A stretch of DNA of 28,126 nucleotides, from NCBI GenBank assembly GCA_964432995.1, contig CAYSPU010000045.1, positions 1 through 28,126 of the forward strand, read 5' to 3'. Origin of the DNA: CAYSPU01 sp964432995 (lineage in GTDB: Bacteria > Verrucomicrobiota > Verrucomicrobiia > Limisphaerales > JAHDYP01). Below are positions 1 to 8,492 of the stretch, one piece after another. The translations under genes and the position numbers were made by a program. Under the pieces are notes generated by a model, which ran no database searches, was not told where the DNA came from, and saw only the letters and a list, made by a program, of their open reading frames with translations. How positions within the stretch are numbered: position 1 is the first letter of the stretch; each line of letters opens with the position of its first letter.

Positions 1-56
1 GATCAACCGTTCCGCCAGAAATGTCATTTATGAAGATGTGACCCTAATGGCAGTTT
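1..56. other. Window edge where RHS homology stops, possible insertion end
   Basis: The RHS reading frame on the minus strand ends abruptly at 57-59, and the sequence beyond it is visibly more AT-rich than the surrounding DNA. The stretch around 39-61 (TGACCCTAATGGCAGTTTTC) does not continue the expected YD-repeat pattern. It could be the end of a mobile element that interrupted the RHS gene; its style recalls IS21-type termini, but this is memory-based and unconfirmed. No gene can be called in so short a piece. Confidence 0.25.
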
Positions 57-971
57 TCACGTGTACGTCCACCGCCCGTCGCTGGTGAGATTCCCGTCCG
101 CGTCACACTGAAACACCTCGTTCGACGGCGCCACATACACCCTCCCCGTGTTCGTCGCGTCGGTGCCATACTGGGAAATCGTCGTGATGGCCGGATACTG
201 CGCCGTCGCATTGGCCACCGACAGCGGGTAATGGAAATACTCCCCCTTCCGCGATGCCATGTTCCCGTTCACCGTCACGTTGGCCCCCGGATTGGCCACC
301 CCGAGCACGTCCACCGTGCCGGCCACCGTCCGCTGCGTATACTGGTTCAGGTAGTTCCGCGTGTAGGCGCTCACGGCCGACGCCCGCCCGCCGCTCGCGG
401 TCCGGTTCCCGATGTCGTCGAACGCGTAGTCGAACTGCTGACCCGCCATGTCCGTCCCATCGGCCCAGTAGCGCCGGCCGCTGGTCACCTGCCCCAGCTC
501 GTCATACTGGTAGACCCAATAGGAGCCGTCGGCCAACTGCGCCCGCGTCCGCTGGTTGGCCGCGTTGTATTGATAATCGAACCCAGCCACCACCCCCGGC
601 GAACTGGCCCCGTAGGCCCGCGACGAGATCGTCCCCAGCCGGTTGAGCTTGTCGTAGGCCTTGGTGGTCACCAGTCCCCCACCGGCCCCGTTGGTGAATG
701 TCACTGTCTTGACCAGCACCGAGTTGGCGTCGTACCCATAGCGCGCCACCTGCCCGGCCGCCAGATCGTTGGTCACTGCCTGGAGCCGGCCCGCGGTGTC
801 GTAGCCGTAGCGCGCCCCTCCCAGCACGGTCGCCCCCTGCTTGAGCTGCACTCGCCCGACGCGCATCGCGTTGTCGTTGGTCCGGCTCACGGAATACCCG
901 GACAAGGTCCCTCCCGAGTAGCTTTCCGTCAAGGGTTGACCGGCCAGGTTGTAGGTCCAACTGGTGGTCAT
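57..971 (-). pseudogene. RHS/YD-repeat protein fragment
   Basis: About 304 codons can be read from an internal ATG at 971 to a TGA at 57-59. The translation carries successive YD-type repeats, such as YNLAGQPLTESYSGG, YGYDTAGRLQAV, YDKLNRLGTI, YQYDELGQVTSGRRYW and FDDIGNRTASGG, ending in CDADGNLTSDGRWTYT. RHS proteins are large secreted or surface beta-cage proteins that deliver polymorphic C-terminal toxins, and they normally exceed 1000 residues. Here the upstream part, the usual continuation after GRWTYTWD and the RHS core/toxin boundary are all missing. RHS-like residues may reach back to about 1005, upstream of the ATG. No signal peptide is present. I read this as a decayed or displaced fragment rather than a functional gene. 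The alternative is that the rest lies outside the window beyond an insertion. Confidence 0.8.
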
Positions 972-1199
972 GTTGTTGCGCGCGGCCGTCTGGCCTTGTG
1001 CCACAGAGACAAGTGGTTGCCTTCGAAGGAGTCCTGCAGAAGAGACTGGCGGTTTGAGGCCATGGGCGCGTTTCTCGACCCCATTTCCGAGCCGCAAGGA
1101 ACCGGCGACTCGTGCAGAGTTCACATCTCCCCCCGGGCGCAAAAGTTCTGTATTCCTCCGCGGACTTCGGCATGCTTCGCGCCGATCGAATTGGCGCCT

Positions 1200-2924
1200 A
1201 TGAGACAATCGCGACACGTTGGCAAGACGCTCCGGGAGATTCCCAAGGACGCACAAACGGCGGCCCACGCCCTGCTGCTGCGCGGCGGCTACATGCAGCA
1301 GCTCTCGGCCGGGGTGTATGTCTACCTGCCCCTCCTCCTGCGCACCCTCAACAAGATCGGCCAGATCGTCCGCGAGGAGATGGTCGCCGCCGGTTCCGAG
1401 GAACTGCTCCTGCCCGCCCTCCAACCCAAGGAACTGTGGGAGGAATCCGGCCGCTGGGAACGTTATACCGCGGTGGACGGCATCATGTTCGCCTTCCGCG
1501 ACCGCCGCGAGAGCACCGTCTGCCTGGGGCCCACCCACGAGGAAGTGATCACCGACATTCTGCGCCGCGAGGTCAAGTCGTACAAGGACTTGCCCCGCTG
1601 CGCGTTCCAGATTCAGACGAAGTTTCGCGACGAGATCCGCCCACGGTTCGGACTGATGCGCGCCCGCGAGTTCATCATGAAGGACGCGTATAGTTTCGAC
1701 GCGGACGAGGCGGGGCTCGAGGTTTCCTACGAGGCGATGCGCCAGGCCTATCACCGGATCTGCCAGCGCATCGGCTTCCGCTATCGCGCGGTTGACGCGG
1801 ATCCCGGTGCCATCGGCGGGAGCGGCAGCCAGGAGTTCATGGTGTTGGCCGACACCGGTGAGGACACGATTCTCTTCTGTAACCAATGCGATTACGCCGC
1901 CAACCAGGAACAGGCGGAGTCGCGACTGGCGGAGTACCCCCAGGACGCCGCGCTGCGGCCGCGCGAGACGGTTCTGGGCGAGAACCTTATTCAGGTCGAG
2001 CCGCTGGCCGCCTTTCTGAAGATCCCGGTCTGGAAGACGACGAAGACGCTTCTGTTTGAGGCCGACGGCCAATTGGTGGCGGTGATGGTGCGGGGCGACT
2101 GCGACGTGAACGAGACGAAGGTGCGGAACCATCTGGGTTGCCAGCAGTTGCGTTTGGCCACCGCGGACCGTATCCAAGCCCTCACGGGTGCGGCGGTGGG
2201 CTATGCCGGTCCGATCGAATTGCCCCCCGAGGTCCGGCGCCTGGCCGACCGCTATGTGGCCGGCCGCGTGAACTTCGAGTGCGGCGCCAACCGTACGCAT
2301 CATCACCACATCAACGTGAACTTCGACCGCGACCTGCCCCTCCCGGAGCTGGGCGACTTCAAACTCGCCAAAGCGGGTGACACCTGCCCCCGTTGCGGAG
2401 GCGCCCTCGACGCCGCCCGGGGCATCGAGGTCGGCCACATCTTCAAGCTCGGCACCAAGTACTCGGAAGCCATGGGCTGCCGGTACCTCGACGCCGCGGG
2501 CCAGCAGCGCACCGTCGTCATGGGGTGCTACGGGATTGGCGTCAGCCGCATCGCCGCCGCGTGGATCGAACAGAACCACGACGACAAGGGTATTCTCTGG
2601 TCGCCGCAGATTGCTCCGTATCACGTCCACCTGATCGGGCTGAACCTCGAGGACCCAGCCGTCCAGGCCCAGGCGGAGCGAGTGTACCAGGATCTCTCCA
2701 AGGCAGGGGTGGAGGTATTGTTCGACGATCGTCCGCTGCGCGCCGGCGAGAAATTCAGCGACGCCGATCTCATCGGCCTGCCCATCCGCCTGACCATCAG
2801 CAAACGCGCGGTCGAACAGGGGAAGATCGAGTTCAAGCTGCGCCGCGAGCCCAAAGCCGAGCTGCTCGCCTTCGACGAGGCCCTGGCGAAGATCCGGGAA
2901 CTCTGTTTCCCCAACCGCCGCTGA
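1200..2924 (+). CDS. proS: Prolyl-tRNA synthetase
   Basis: The 574-residue protein charges tRNA-Pro with proline in the cytoplasm. It is a class II aminoacyl-tRNA synthetase of the long bacterial type. The N-terminus (TLREIPKDAQTAAHALLLRG, then YMQQLSAGVYVYLPL) matches the family closely and fixes the ATG at 1200. Motif 1 lies at REEMVAAGSEELLLPALQP. Motif 2 (FRDEIRPRFGLMRAREF) is near residues 142-158. An INS/YbaK-type editing domain fills roughly residues 230-390, motif 3 (GCYGIGVSRIAAAW) is near 442-456, and an anticodon-binding domain follows. Length is normal for the family (about 570). No clear Shine-Dalgarno precedes the ATG. A much longer in-frame extension upstream of 1200 has no family similarity and runs antisense over the RHS fragment, so I reject it. 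The end of the editing domain has an unusual run of four histidines. Confidence 0.97.
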   Translation: MRQSRHVGKTLREIPKDAQTAAHALLLRGGYMQQLSAGVYVYLPLLLRTLNKIGQIVREEMVAAGSEELLLPALQPKELWEESGRWERYTAVDGIMFAFRDRRESTVCLGPTHEEVITDILRREVKSYKDLPRCAFQIQTKFRDEIRPRFGLMRAREFIMKDAYSFDADEAGLEVSYEAMRQAYHRICQRIGFRYRAVDADPGAIGGSGSQEFMVLADTGEDTILFCNQCDYAANQEQAESRLAEYPQDAALRPRETVLGENLIQVEPLAAFLKIPVWKTTKTLLFEADGQLVAVMVRGDCDVNETKVRNHLGCQQLRLATADRIQALTGAAVGYAGPIELPPEVRRLADRYVAGRVNFECGANRTHHHHINVNFDRDLPLPELGDFKLAKAGDTCPRCGGALDAARGIEVGHIFKLGTKYSEAMGCRYLDAAGQQRTVVMGCYGIGVSRIAAAWIEQNHDDKGILWSPQIAPYHVHLIGLNLEDPAVQAQAERVYQDLSKAGVEVLFDDRPLRAGEKFSDADLIGLPIRLTISKRAVEQGKIEFKLRREPKAELLAFDEALAKIRELCFPNRR

Positions 2925-3008
2925 AGCGCAGGCAGGACCCGCGCGGCTCGACATCGCGTGCAGGTGAATGCACCCGTGGGGCGAGCCCGATTCCGTGACA
3001 TCGTGTGA

Positions 3009-3036
3009 TTGCCTGGCGCGCCGGGCCCGGGATAAT
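3009..3036 (+). promoter_or_regulatory. Candidate sigma-70 promoter for the GH2 gene
   Basis: TTGCCT (3009-3014), 16 nt and GATAAT (3031-3036) resemble a -35/-10 pair. The -10 box ends 7 nt before the ATG at 3044, so transcription would start at or next to the start codon and the mRNA would be nearly leaderless. No Shine-Dalgarno is visible, which fits. This is prediction only. Confidence 0.4.
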
Positions 3037-3043
3037 ACGCTCC

Positions 3044-5494
3044 ATGAACGCGCGATGGATGGGAACGCTGGTTTTGGTGTCGGTCCTTGCGGTTGCGCCG
3101 AACCGCGTTCAGATCGAAGCGGGCGAGTCGGCCACCGGGTTGCCGCCGGGTCGGATCTACGTGGCCCTGGACGAGGACTGGCGTTTCTTCCGGGGGGATG
3201 CGGTCACGGGAATGTCGCCGCGATTCAGCGACGACGGCTGGCAGAAGGTGGACGTGCCACATGACTGGAGCAGCGCCGGGCCCTTTGGCGCGGAGTATGG
3301 CAGCGGCAACGGCTACGCCCCGGGCGGCATCGGCTGGTACCGGAAACGCTTCCGACTGGACGAGAACCTGAAGGACAAGGTGGTCGCCGTGGAGTTTGAC
3401 GGTGTGTATGACCGGTCCCAGGTCTGGATCAACGGCCACTACGTCGGTGGCCGGCCCTACGGCTACTCGAGCTTCGAGTGCCCCCTGACGCCCCTGCTCC
3501 GGTTCGGCACCGAAGAGAACGTGCTGGCCGTCCGCGTCGATCACTCGCGGTTCGCGGATTCCCGCTGGTACACCGGCTCGGGAATCTACCGCCATGTCCG
3601 ACTACGCCTCACGGAGAGACTCCGCATCAGCCACTGGGGGACGTTCGTGACCACGCCGGAGGTGAGCGAAGCGAGCGCCGTGGTGCAGGTGGAGACCACG
3701 GTGGAGAACAGCTCCGGCCAAGCCCGCGCCTTCAGCCTGCAATCGGAAGTGCTGGGGGCGGACCAGAAGGTGGCGGGCGTCATCGTCACTCCCGGGACGG
3801 TCGCCGAAGGGACGAACCTGACGCTGGTCCAGAAGATCACCGTTCCACATCCGCGTCTGTGGTCGGTCGAGACTCCGTTGCGGTATGCCTTGAGGAGTCG
3901 GATCATGGCCGACGACCGGGTGGTGGACGAGCTCACGACGCCCTTTGGGATTCGCACCCTTCGATTTGACCCGGACCGGGGCTTCTTCCTGAATGGCAAG
4001 CCGACGAAGTTCAAAGGCGTCTGCATTCACCACGACGCCGGGACGTTGGGCGCGGCCGTGCCGGACAAGGTCCTGGAACGCCGCTTGCGCCTCCTCAAGG
4101 GACTGGGGGCCAACGCGGTCCGGACCAGCCACAATCCCCCCGCGCCCGGGCTTCTGGACATCTGCGATCGGTTGGGCTTGCTGGTCAAGGACGAGGCGTT
4201 CGATGAGTTCACTCCCGCCAAGAACAAGTGGGTCAGCGGTCGCAACGCGGGAGAACCGAGTCGGTTCGGGTATGCGGAGCTCTTCGACCAATGGTCGGTC
4301 ATCGACATGCAGGACCTGGTGCGACGGGACCGCAACCATCCCAGCGTGATCCTGTGGAGCATCGGCAATGAGGTCGATTATCCGAACGATCCGTTCTCGC
4401 ACCCGGTGTTGGGGAACAACTACCGGCCCGCGAATCCGCCGGCGGAGGATCTGGTCACTTGTGCCCGTCCGCTCATCGCCGCCATCAAGGCGCTGGATCC
4501 CACGCGCCCCGTGACCGCCGCCCTGGCCAACGTGGCGATGTCCGACGCGGTCGGGTTGGGGGAGTTGCTCGATGTGGTGGGCTACAACTACCAGGAATCG
4601 CGGTACGCGGCCGATCACCAGAAGTATCCGCGGCGTTTCATCTTCGGCAGCGAGAACGGCGGACAGCCGGCCAACTGGGCCGTGGTGCGGACGAACGACT
4701 ATGTGGCGGGTCAGTTCCTCTGGACGGGGATCGACTATCTGGGTGAGGCGAATCGGTGGCCGAACCGGGGCAGCGGCGCGGGTTTGCTGGATCAGTGCGG
4801 CTTCAAGAAGCCGTTCGCCTGGTTGCGGCAGAGCCTGTGGACCGACGAGCCGATGGTCTATCTGTGCGCCATGACGCGGGGCCGCTCCCGGGGGCCGGAC
4901 GGACGGAGGCTGGGCTTCGGGCCCCAGGAACACTGGAACTGGTCCACCAACGACGAGGTCATGGTTTTCTGTTACACCACGTGCCCGGAGGTGACACTGA
5001 CACTGAACGAGCAGCCGCTCGGGACGAAACGGCTGGCGGAGTCGATGGACGGCAGCAGCCTGTTCTGGCAGGTCCGGTTCGAACCGGGCGTGCTTCGAGC
5101 CGTGGGAACCAGGGAGGGAGAGACCGCCTGCGAGTTTGCCCTGACCACGGCCGATGCGCCGAGCCGAATTGTACTGCTCCCGGAGGAGGCCACGTTGCGT
5201 GCGGACGGCCAAGACGTCGGGCACGTGGAGTTCCGGATTGTCGACGCCCGGGGGGTGCGCGTGCCGGACGCCGAGAACGAACTGACGTTCCGCGTGGAAG
5301 GCCCCGCGAGAATCATCGGCCTGGAGAATGGCGACTTGAACAGTCCCGAAACGGGCAGGAACGGGGTGCGCCGAGCGCATCGCGGGCGCGGGTTGGCGAT
5401 GGTGCAGACGACGCGTGAACCCGGCACCATCCGGCTGTCGGCCAACGCGGATGGATTGCCGGAGGCGTCGGTGGAAATGGAGGCGCTTCCGTGA
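3044..5494 (+). CDS. Secreted GH2 beta-galactosidase-like glycoside hydrolase
   Basis: The 816-residue protein has an N-terminal signal peptide (MNARWMGTLVLVSVLAVAPN), so the ATG at 3044 is preferred over the GTG/ATG upstream. It is followed by the GH2 architecture. A jelly-roll sugar-binding domain contains DEDWRFFRGD, VPHDWS and GGIGWYRKRF. An Ig-like domain comes next, then a TIM barrel beginning FKGVCIHHDAGTLG and containing LGANAVRTSHNPP. The acid/base glutamate is E443 in WSIGNEVDYP, and the likely nucleophile is E537 in FGSENGG. C-terminal Ig-like domains of the DUF4982/bacterial GH2 type follow, including one resembling an invasin/Big fold. Retaining hydrolysis of terminal beta-galactosides is expected, although beta-glucuronidase or beta-mannosidase activity cannot be excluded by reading alone. 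The gene starts a run of three secreted hydrolases. Confidence 0.92.
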   Translation: MNARWMGTLVLVSVLAVAPNRVQIEAGESATGLPPGRIYVALDEDWRFFRGDAVTGMSPRFSDDGWQKVDVPHDWSSAGPFGAEYGSGNGYAPGGIGWYRKRFRLDENLKDKVVAVEFDGVYDRSQVWINGHYVGGRPYGYSSFECPLTPLLRFGTEENVLAVRVDHSRFADSRWYTGSGIYRHVRLRLTERLRISHWGTFVTTPEVSEASAVVQVETTVENSSGQARAFSLQSEVLGADQKVAGVIVTPGTVAEGTNLTLVQKITVPHPRLWSVETPLRYALRSRIMADDRVVDELTTPFGIRTLRFDPDRGFFLNGKPTKFKGVCIHHDAGTLGAAVPDKVLERRLRLLKGLGANAVRTSHNPPAPGLLDICDRLGLLVKDEAFDEFTPAKNKWVSGRNAGEPSRFGYAELFDQWSVIDMQDLVRRDRNHPSVILWSIGNEVDYPNDPFSHPVLGNNYRPANPPAEDLVTCARPLIAAIKALDPTRPVTAALANVAMSDAVGLGELLDVVGYNYQESRYAADHQKYPRRFIFGSENGGQPANWAVVRTNDYVAGQFLWTGIDYLGEANRWPNRGSGAGLLDQCGFKKPFAWLRQSLWTDEPMVYLCAMTRGRSRGPDGRRLGFGPQEHWNWSTNDEVMVFCYTTCPEVTLTLNEQPLGTKRLAESMDGSSLFWQVRFEPGVLRAVGTREGETACEFALTTADAPSRIVLLPEEATLRADGQDVGHVEFRIVDARGVRVPDAENELTFRVEGPARIIGLENGDLNSPETGRNGVRRAHRGRGLAMVQTTREPGTIRLSANADGLPEASVEMEALP

Positions 5495-5532
5495 ATCCCC
5501 CTGCCCATTCCGGAATGCCACTGCGCAGGAAA

Positions 5533-5559
5533 GGTAGGGCGACCTCTCCGAGGGCGCCG
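5533..5559. repeat. Dispersed repeat core, copy A
   Basis: This is a 27-bp core starting GGTAGGGCGACCTCTCC, identical to copies at 23613-23639 and 26473-26499 and one base different from 8270-8296. It lies between the GH2 stop and the preferred start of the next gene. It is followed by purine-rich near-repeats (GAATGCAGA units, about 5564-5598). Read in frame it would encode GRATSPRAP, which is not a plausible protein start. Confidence 0.85.
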
Positions 5560-5604
5560 AAAGGGAATGCAGAACGGAGAATGCAGAATGAAGAATGCCG
5601 GAGG

Positions 5605-5652
5605 CCTGCTCGCGAGTTCTGCTCGGAGCCTGCTCGCGAGTTCTGCTTGGAG
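5605..5652. repeat. Tandem 24-bp direct repeat, two units
   Basis: Two adjacent 24-bp units, 5605-5628 and 5629-5652, begin CCTGCTCGCGAGTTCTGC and differ by one base. A third related unit with two differences from the first lies at 23557-23580, just upstream of repeat core copy C. The unit therefore belongs to the same dispersed repeat family. Confidence 0.85.
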
Positions 5653-5694
5653 TCACACCCTGCCAGTTTTCGACGTAGCCTGACCTGGGTTCTC

Positions 5695-8046
5695 ATGCTC
5701 TTGCTTCCGTGGGTGGTGAGCCGCGGTGAGGGGGATTCAGCCAGGTTCATGCACCCGTTGGGCGCCGTTGGGTCTGGCGCCTTGGTTTCCTGGGTGCCGG
5801 ATTCCGGCAGCGTTGCGCTACGCTCATTGCGAGTCGAATTGCCGGGGCAGGAACACAACGCCATCAAGACCTCGTGGCCGGGAATTGGCTGCTGGTTCCT
5901 GACCGCGCGCGACTTCGAAGGGGATGGCTACCGGCGGTTTGTGGACCTGCACGAGAAACACTCGGGTTACGAACTGCTGACCACGAGCATTCGACACCAC
6001 GTCGAGGTGACCCAGCCCGCGGTCCATGACCAGATCCAACGCGCCGTCGAGTACGCGCGGGCCCACGGCATGAACGTGGTGATGGACCTGGACGTGCGGC
6101 TCGCCCGGCAAACGTTCCAGCAGCGGCATCCCGAGGAAATGCAGGAGATCGTCCGCTTGCGGGAGGTGGCACTCTCTCCGGGTGGCCGGGCGACACTGCA
6201 GGTTCCCGCCATCACCCTGGCCGACCACTACACGCCGACCGCGCTGGGTGTCCGGGCCTACGAGACCATCGGGGCGCGCCTCCTCCGGGCGTATTCGTAT
6301 GCCACGAACGCGGGGGGAATCGACCCCGGTTCCGTCCGCGACATCACGGGCCGGTGCCGGGTTTCCCAAGCCGACACCAATGGCTTGGGCGTCGAGATTC
6401 ACGGAGAAGCCGCCGACGCCGGGCGCACGGCCTGTGTGCTGGCGGCTTTCACGCTGTTTACGCCGGACGTGTTCGCGCCGCACCTCATCGAGTTCGAGCG
6501 GAGCGTTCTCCGGCAGTATGCCGATGTGGCGCTGGCGGGCGCGTGCAAGGACGAGTGGGGTTTTCCCGGGCGCTCTCCGCCGCGGCTGGACGATTTCTAC
6601 TACTCAGCGGCCATGGCGCGGGCCTATAGACGCCGCCGGCCGGGCCGCGACCTGGGGTGCGATCTGCTGCTGCTGTTCCGGGCGCACACCAGTTGGGAGG
6701 CGGCCCGCGCGGCGGCGATCAACCACTACATGGAGATGAACTGGCAACGCAACGCCGAGGTCGAGAACGCCTACTTCCGGTCCATCAAACAGGTCTTCGG
6801 CCCCCACGCCATGTCCGCCACGCACCCCACCTGGTACCCGGATCCCGGGACGCGGGAGGAAGTCTTCAAAAACGGACTGCATTGGTGGGCCTCCCGACGC
6901 GATCTGGCGCAGACGGATGAAACCACGCCGTTCGGGGCGCGCACGGCGCTGGCCAAGAAATGGCGCAGCCCGATCTGGGTGAACATGTATTACGCGCCCC
7001 GCCTGGAGTCCTACCACGAGGATCTCTGGCGCCACGTCCTCGGCGGCGGCCGGATCAATTTCCATCCGGTCTATCCGTATTCCAACGATGTGGGACCAGA
7101 CCACCTGACCACGTCACTGCTGGCGGACCGGGTGTTGGCGGCGGACGCCCGCGTGCGACTGCTGAACTACATTTCCACCGCACCGGTGGATTGCCCCGTG
7201 GCGGTGGTGTTTGGTCATCCCTCGGCCTTGAACTGGGCCGGCTCGGGGCTGGCCGACGTGGGTATGGCGGCCGTGAACCGATTCTGGGCGGAGGGCCATT
7301 ACGCCGATCTGATTCCCACCAGCGAGATTGCCGCGGGGCACCTGAAGCTCGCCAAGGACGGAAGCGTCCAGTACGGCCCGCAGCGCTACGCCGCCGTCGT
7401 GCTGTATCATCCGGAATTCGAGCGCCCGACCGTGGCCCGTTTCTTCCGCAAGGCGGCCCGGGCCAACCAGACCGCCCTGTTCCGCGTCGGCCCATGGACC
7501 CGCGACTTCGAAGGGAAGGCATTTGCCGCGACTTCGATCCTGCCGGCGCAAATGGAAGCACTCGAGGCGGAGGCCGCCGTCCGGGCGGCGCTGGACGTCC
7601 TCCGCGCGCGCGGGATCGCCCCGCAGACTCCGGGCACGCCGCGACAACTGATCTTCCCGGGCTCCGTCATGCCCAAGGCCAGCGGCGCGTGTCGATTGCT
7701 CGACGGCACGGTGATCCTCGCCTCCGGGGAGCACGACGTGATGGGAGACCCGATTCGACAGACCGTACGCGTCCAAGGAGAGGATGTCGCGTTCGACGCC
7801 GTGGGCATTGCCGCCGTGCGGTTGGACCGCCGGGGCCGGGTCGAGGCGATGGCCGCGGGCGGCTTGCAGCGCCTGGTCTCGCGGTCGCTCGCCCTCGATC
7901 TGCCGGAGCGCGCCGACTTGGCGTTGTGGCGGGACGCCCGAGGCCAGTGGCGCGGCGTGCTCCACGGCGATGCCGGGGCAATCCCCACAGAGCTGACCCG
8001 GCTGACGACGAACTGGGTCCGCCTGCGTGTCCCGGAGCCGAGGTAG
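5695..8046 (+). CDS. Predicted secreted hydrolase-like protein of unassigned family
   Basis: I do not recognise a named family with certainty. The 783-residue reading starts at the ATG at 5695, which gives a short hydrophobic export-like segment (MLLLPWVVSRG). An upstream GTG at 5491 would overlap the GH2 stop but would place dispersed repeats (5533-5652) in the protein. The body looks like a (beta/alpha)8 sugar-hydrolase barrel: a strand-like NVVMDLDVRLA, then ALAGACKDEWGFPG with acidic E287, THPTWYPDPGTREEVF, and TDETTPFG with E409 before WVNMYYAPRLESYHEDLW. Near the C-terminus, CPVAVVFGHPSALNW and YAAVVLYHPEF recall the glutamine-amidotransferase-like domain of GH42-type enzymes. E287 and E409 are candidate catalytic residues by inference only. 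Its position between GH2 and GH9 genes supports a role in glycan breakdown. Confidence 0.6.
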   Translation: MLLLPWVVSRGEGDSARFMHPLGAVGSGALVSWVPDSGSVALRSLRVELPGQEHNAIKTSWPGIGCWFLTARDFEGDGYRRFVDLHEKHSGYELLTTSIRHHVEVTQPAVHDQIQRAVEYARAHGMNVVMDLDVRLARQTFQQRHPEEMQEIVRLREVALSPGGRATLQVPAITLADHYTPTALGVRAYETIGARLLRAYSYATNAGGIDPGSVRDITGRCRVSQADTNGLGVEIHGEAADAGRTACVLAAFTLFTPDVFAPHLIEFERSVLRQYADVALAGACKDEWGFPGRSPPRLDDFYYSAAMARAYRRRRPGRDLGCDLLLLFRAHTSWEAARAAAINHYMEMNWQRNAEVENAYFRSIKQVFGPHAMSATHPTWYPDPGTREEVFKNGLHWWASRRDLAQTDETTPFGARTALAKKWRSPIWVNMYYAPRLESYHEDLWRHVLGGGRINFHPVYPYSNDVGPDHLTTSLLADRVLAADARVRLLNYISTAPVDCPVAVVFGHPSALNWAGSGLADVGMAAVNRFWAEGHYADLIPTSEIAAGHLKLAKDGSVQYGPQRYAAVVLYHPEFERPTVARFFRKAARANQTALFRVGPWTRDFEGKAFAATSILPAQMEALEAEAAVRAALDVLRARGIAPQTPGTPRQLIFPGSVMPKASGACRLLDGTVILASGEHDVMGDPIRQTVRVQGEDVAFDAVGIAAVRLDRRGRVEAMAAGGLQRLVSRSLALDLPERADLALWRDARGQWRGVLHGDAGAIPTELTRLTTNWVRLRVPEPR

Positions 8047-8154
8047 CGCCCACTGAAATCCGGGGCGCGGCTCGGCTGCGGCGCTCCCTGCGCCCGAGAC
8101 GGGCCTTCGCGCGGCCTACGGCCCGGCAAGCTGGGCGCACCCCCCTTCCGGACC

Positions 8155-8172
8155 GCGGGTCTTCTGACCCGC
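8155..8172. repeat. Small hairpin repeat H1 (GCGGGTC stem)
   Basis: A perfect 7-bp stem GCGGGTC/GACCCGC encloses a 4-nt loop TTCT. It is preceded by GGACC, so it is the reverse-orientation form of the hairpins at 8313-8331 and 23656-23674, which are followed by GGTCC. Confidence 0.85.
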
Positions 8173-8220
8173 AGCAAAACGCACACACCATCGGCTGCGG
8201 CTCAGCCGCCTTCGCCAAGG

Positions 8221-8300
8221 CAGCGGCGCGCCCGGAGGTCGCGCCCTACCATCGGCGTCCGGAGTAGACGGTAGGGCGACCTCTCCGAGTGCGCCGCTGG
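8221..8300. repeat. Large imperfect inverted repeat with core copy B
   Basis: The left arm (8221-8250) ends GGTCGCGCCCTACC and the right arm (8270-8300) begins GGTAGGGCGACCTCTCC. They are imperfect reverse complements separated by about 19 nt (ATCGGCGTCCGGAGTAGAC). The same spacer with two changes separates the arms of copy C near 23592-23612. The core differs from copies A, C and D by one base. Confidence 0.85.
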
Positions 8301-8312
8301 AGTGTTGTCGCT

Positions 8313-8331
8313 GCGGCTCGAGAAGAGCCGC
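8313..8331. repeat. Small hairpin repeat H2 (GCGGCTC stem)
   Basis: The perfect 7-bp stem is GCGGCTC/GAGCCGC with loop GAGAA. Compared with H3 (23656-23674), the loop and flanks are almost the same but one stem pair is swapped from G:C to C:G on both sides, a compensatory change. Confidence 0.85.
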
Positions 8332-8492
8332 GGTCCCAACCCTGGCGGGCAGTGTCGAGAAGCGCCCGTTCCCAGTCGCCGGGCGAATCGGGGGTTGACC
8401 CGCGGTGCGGGGAGGGCTTACTTGGCGGCAACCATGGGTGCCGACCGCTCCTTCGGTGCGGTCCATCGGATCATCGAACAACGAACGCCGAG

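Larger units (their letters stand above)
8047..8492. other. 446-nt intergenic region made mostly of palindromic repeats
   Basis: No gene is convincing here. The region holds a GCGGGTC hairpin (8155-8172), a large imperfect inverted repeat (8221-8300) containing repeat core copy B (8270-8296), and a GCGGCTC hairpin (8313-8331). In-frame readings into the GH9 gene from 8289 have no family similarity and run through these repeats. No clear promoter for the GH9 gene was found. Confidence 0.75.

Noticed and set aside
57..2954. A 965-codon minus-strand open reading frame
   Set aside because: Only its last third matches RHS. The rest is antisense to proS, with low-complexity composition typical of GC-rich shadow frames.
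5605..5652. Possible start of a CRISPR array
   Set aside because: The two 24-bp units are adjacent with no spacers, there is no Cas gene, and the unit belongs to the dispersed repeat family.
3602..5656. A 684-codon minus-strand frame across the GH2 gene
   Set aside because: It is antisense to a clear GH2 enzyme with catalytic motifs, and its translation has no recognisable domain.
8289..8492. In-frame N-terminal extension of the GH9 protein
   Set aside because: It runs through repeat hairpins and has no similarity to the family. A normal signal peptide starts at 8493.
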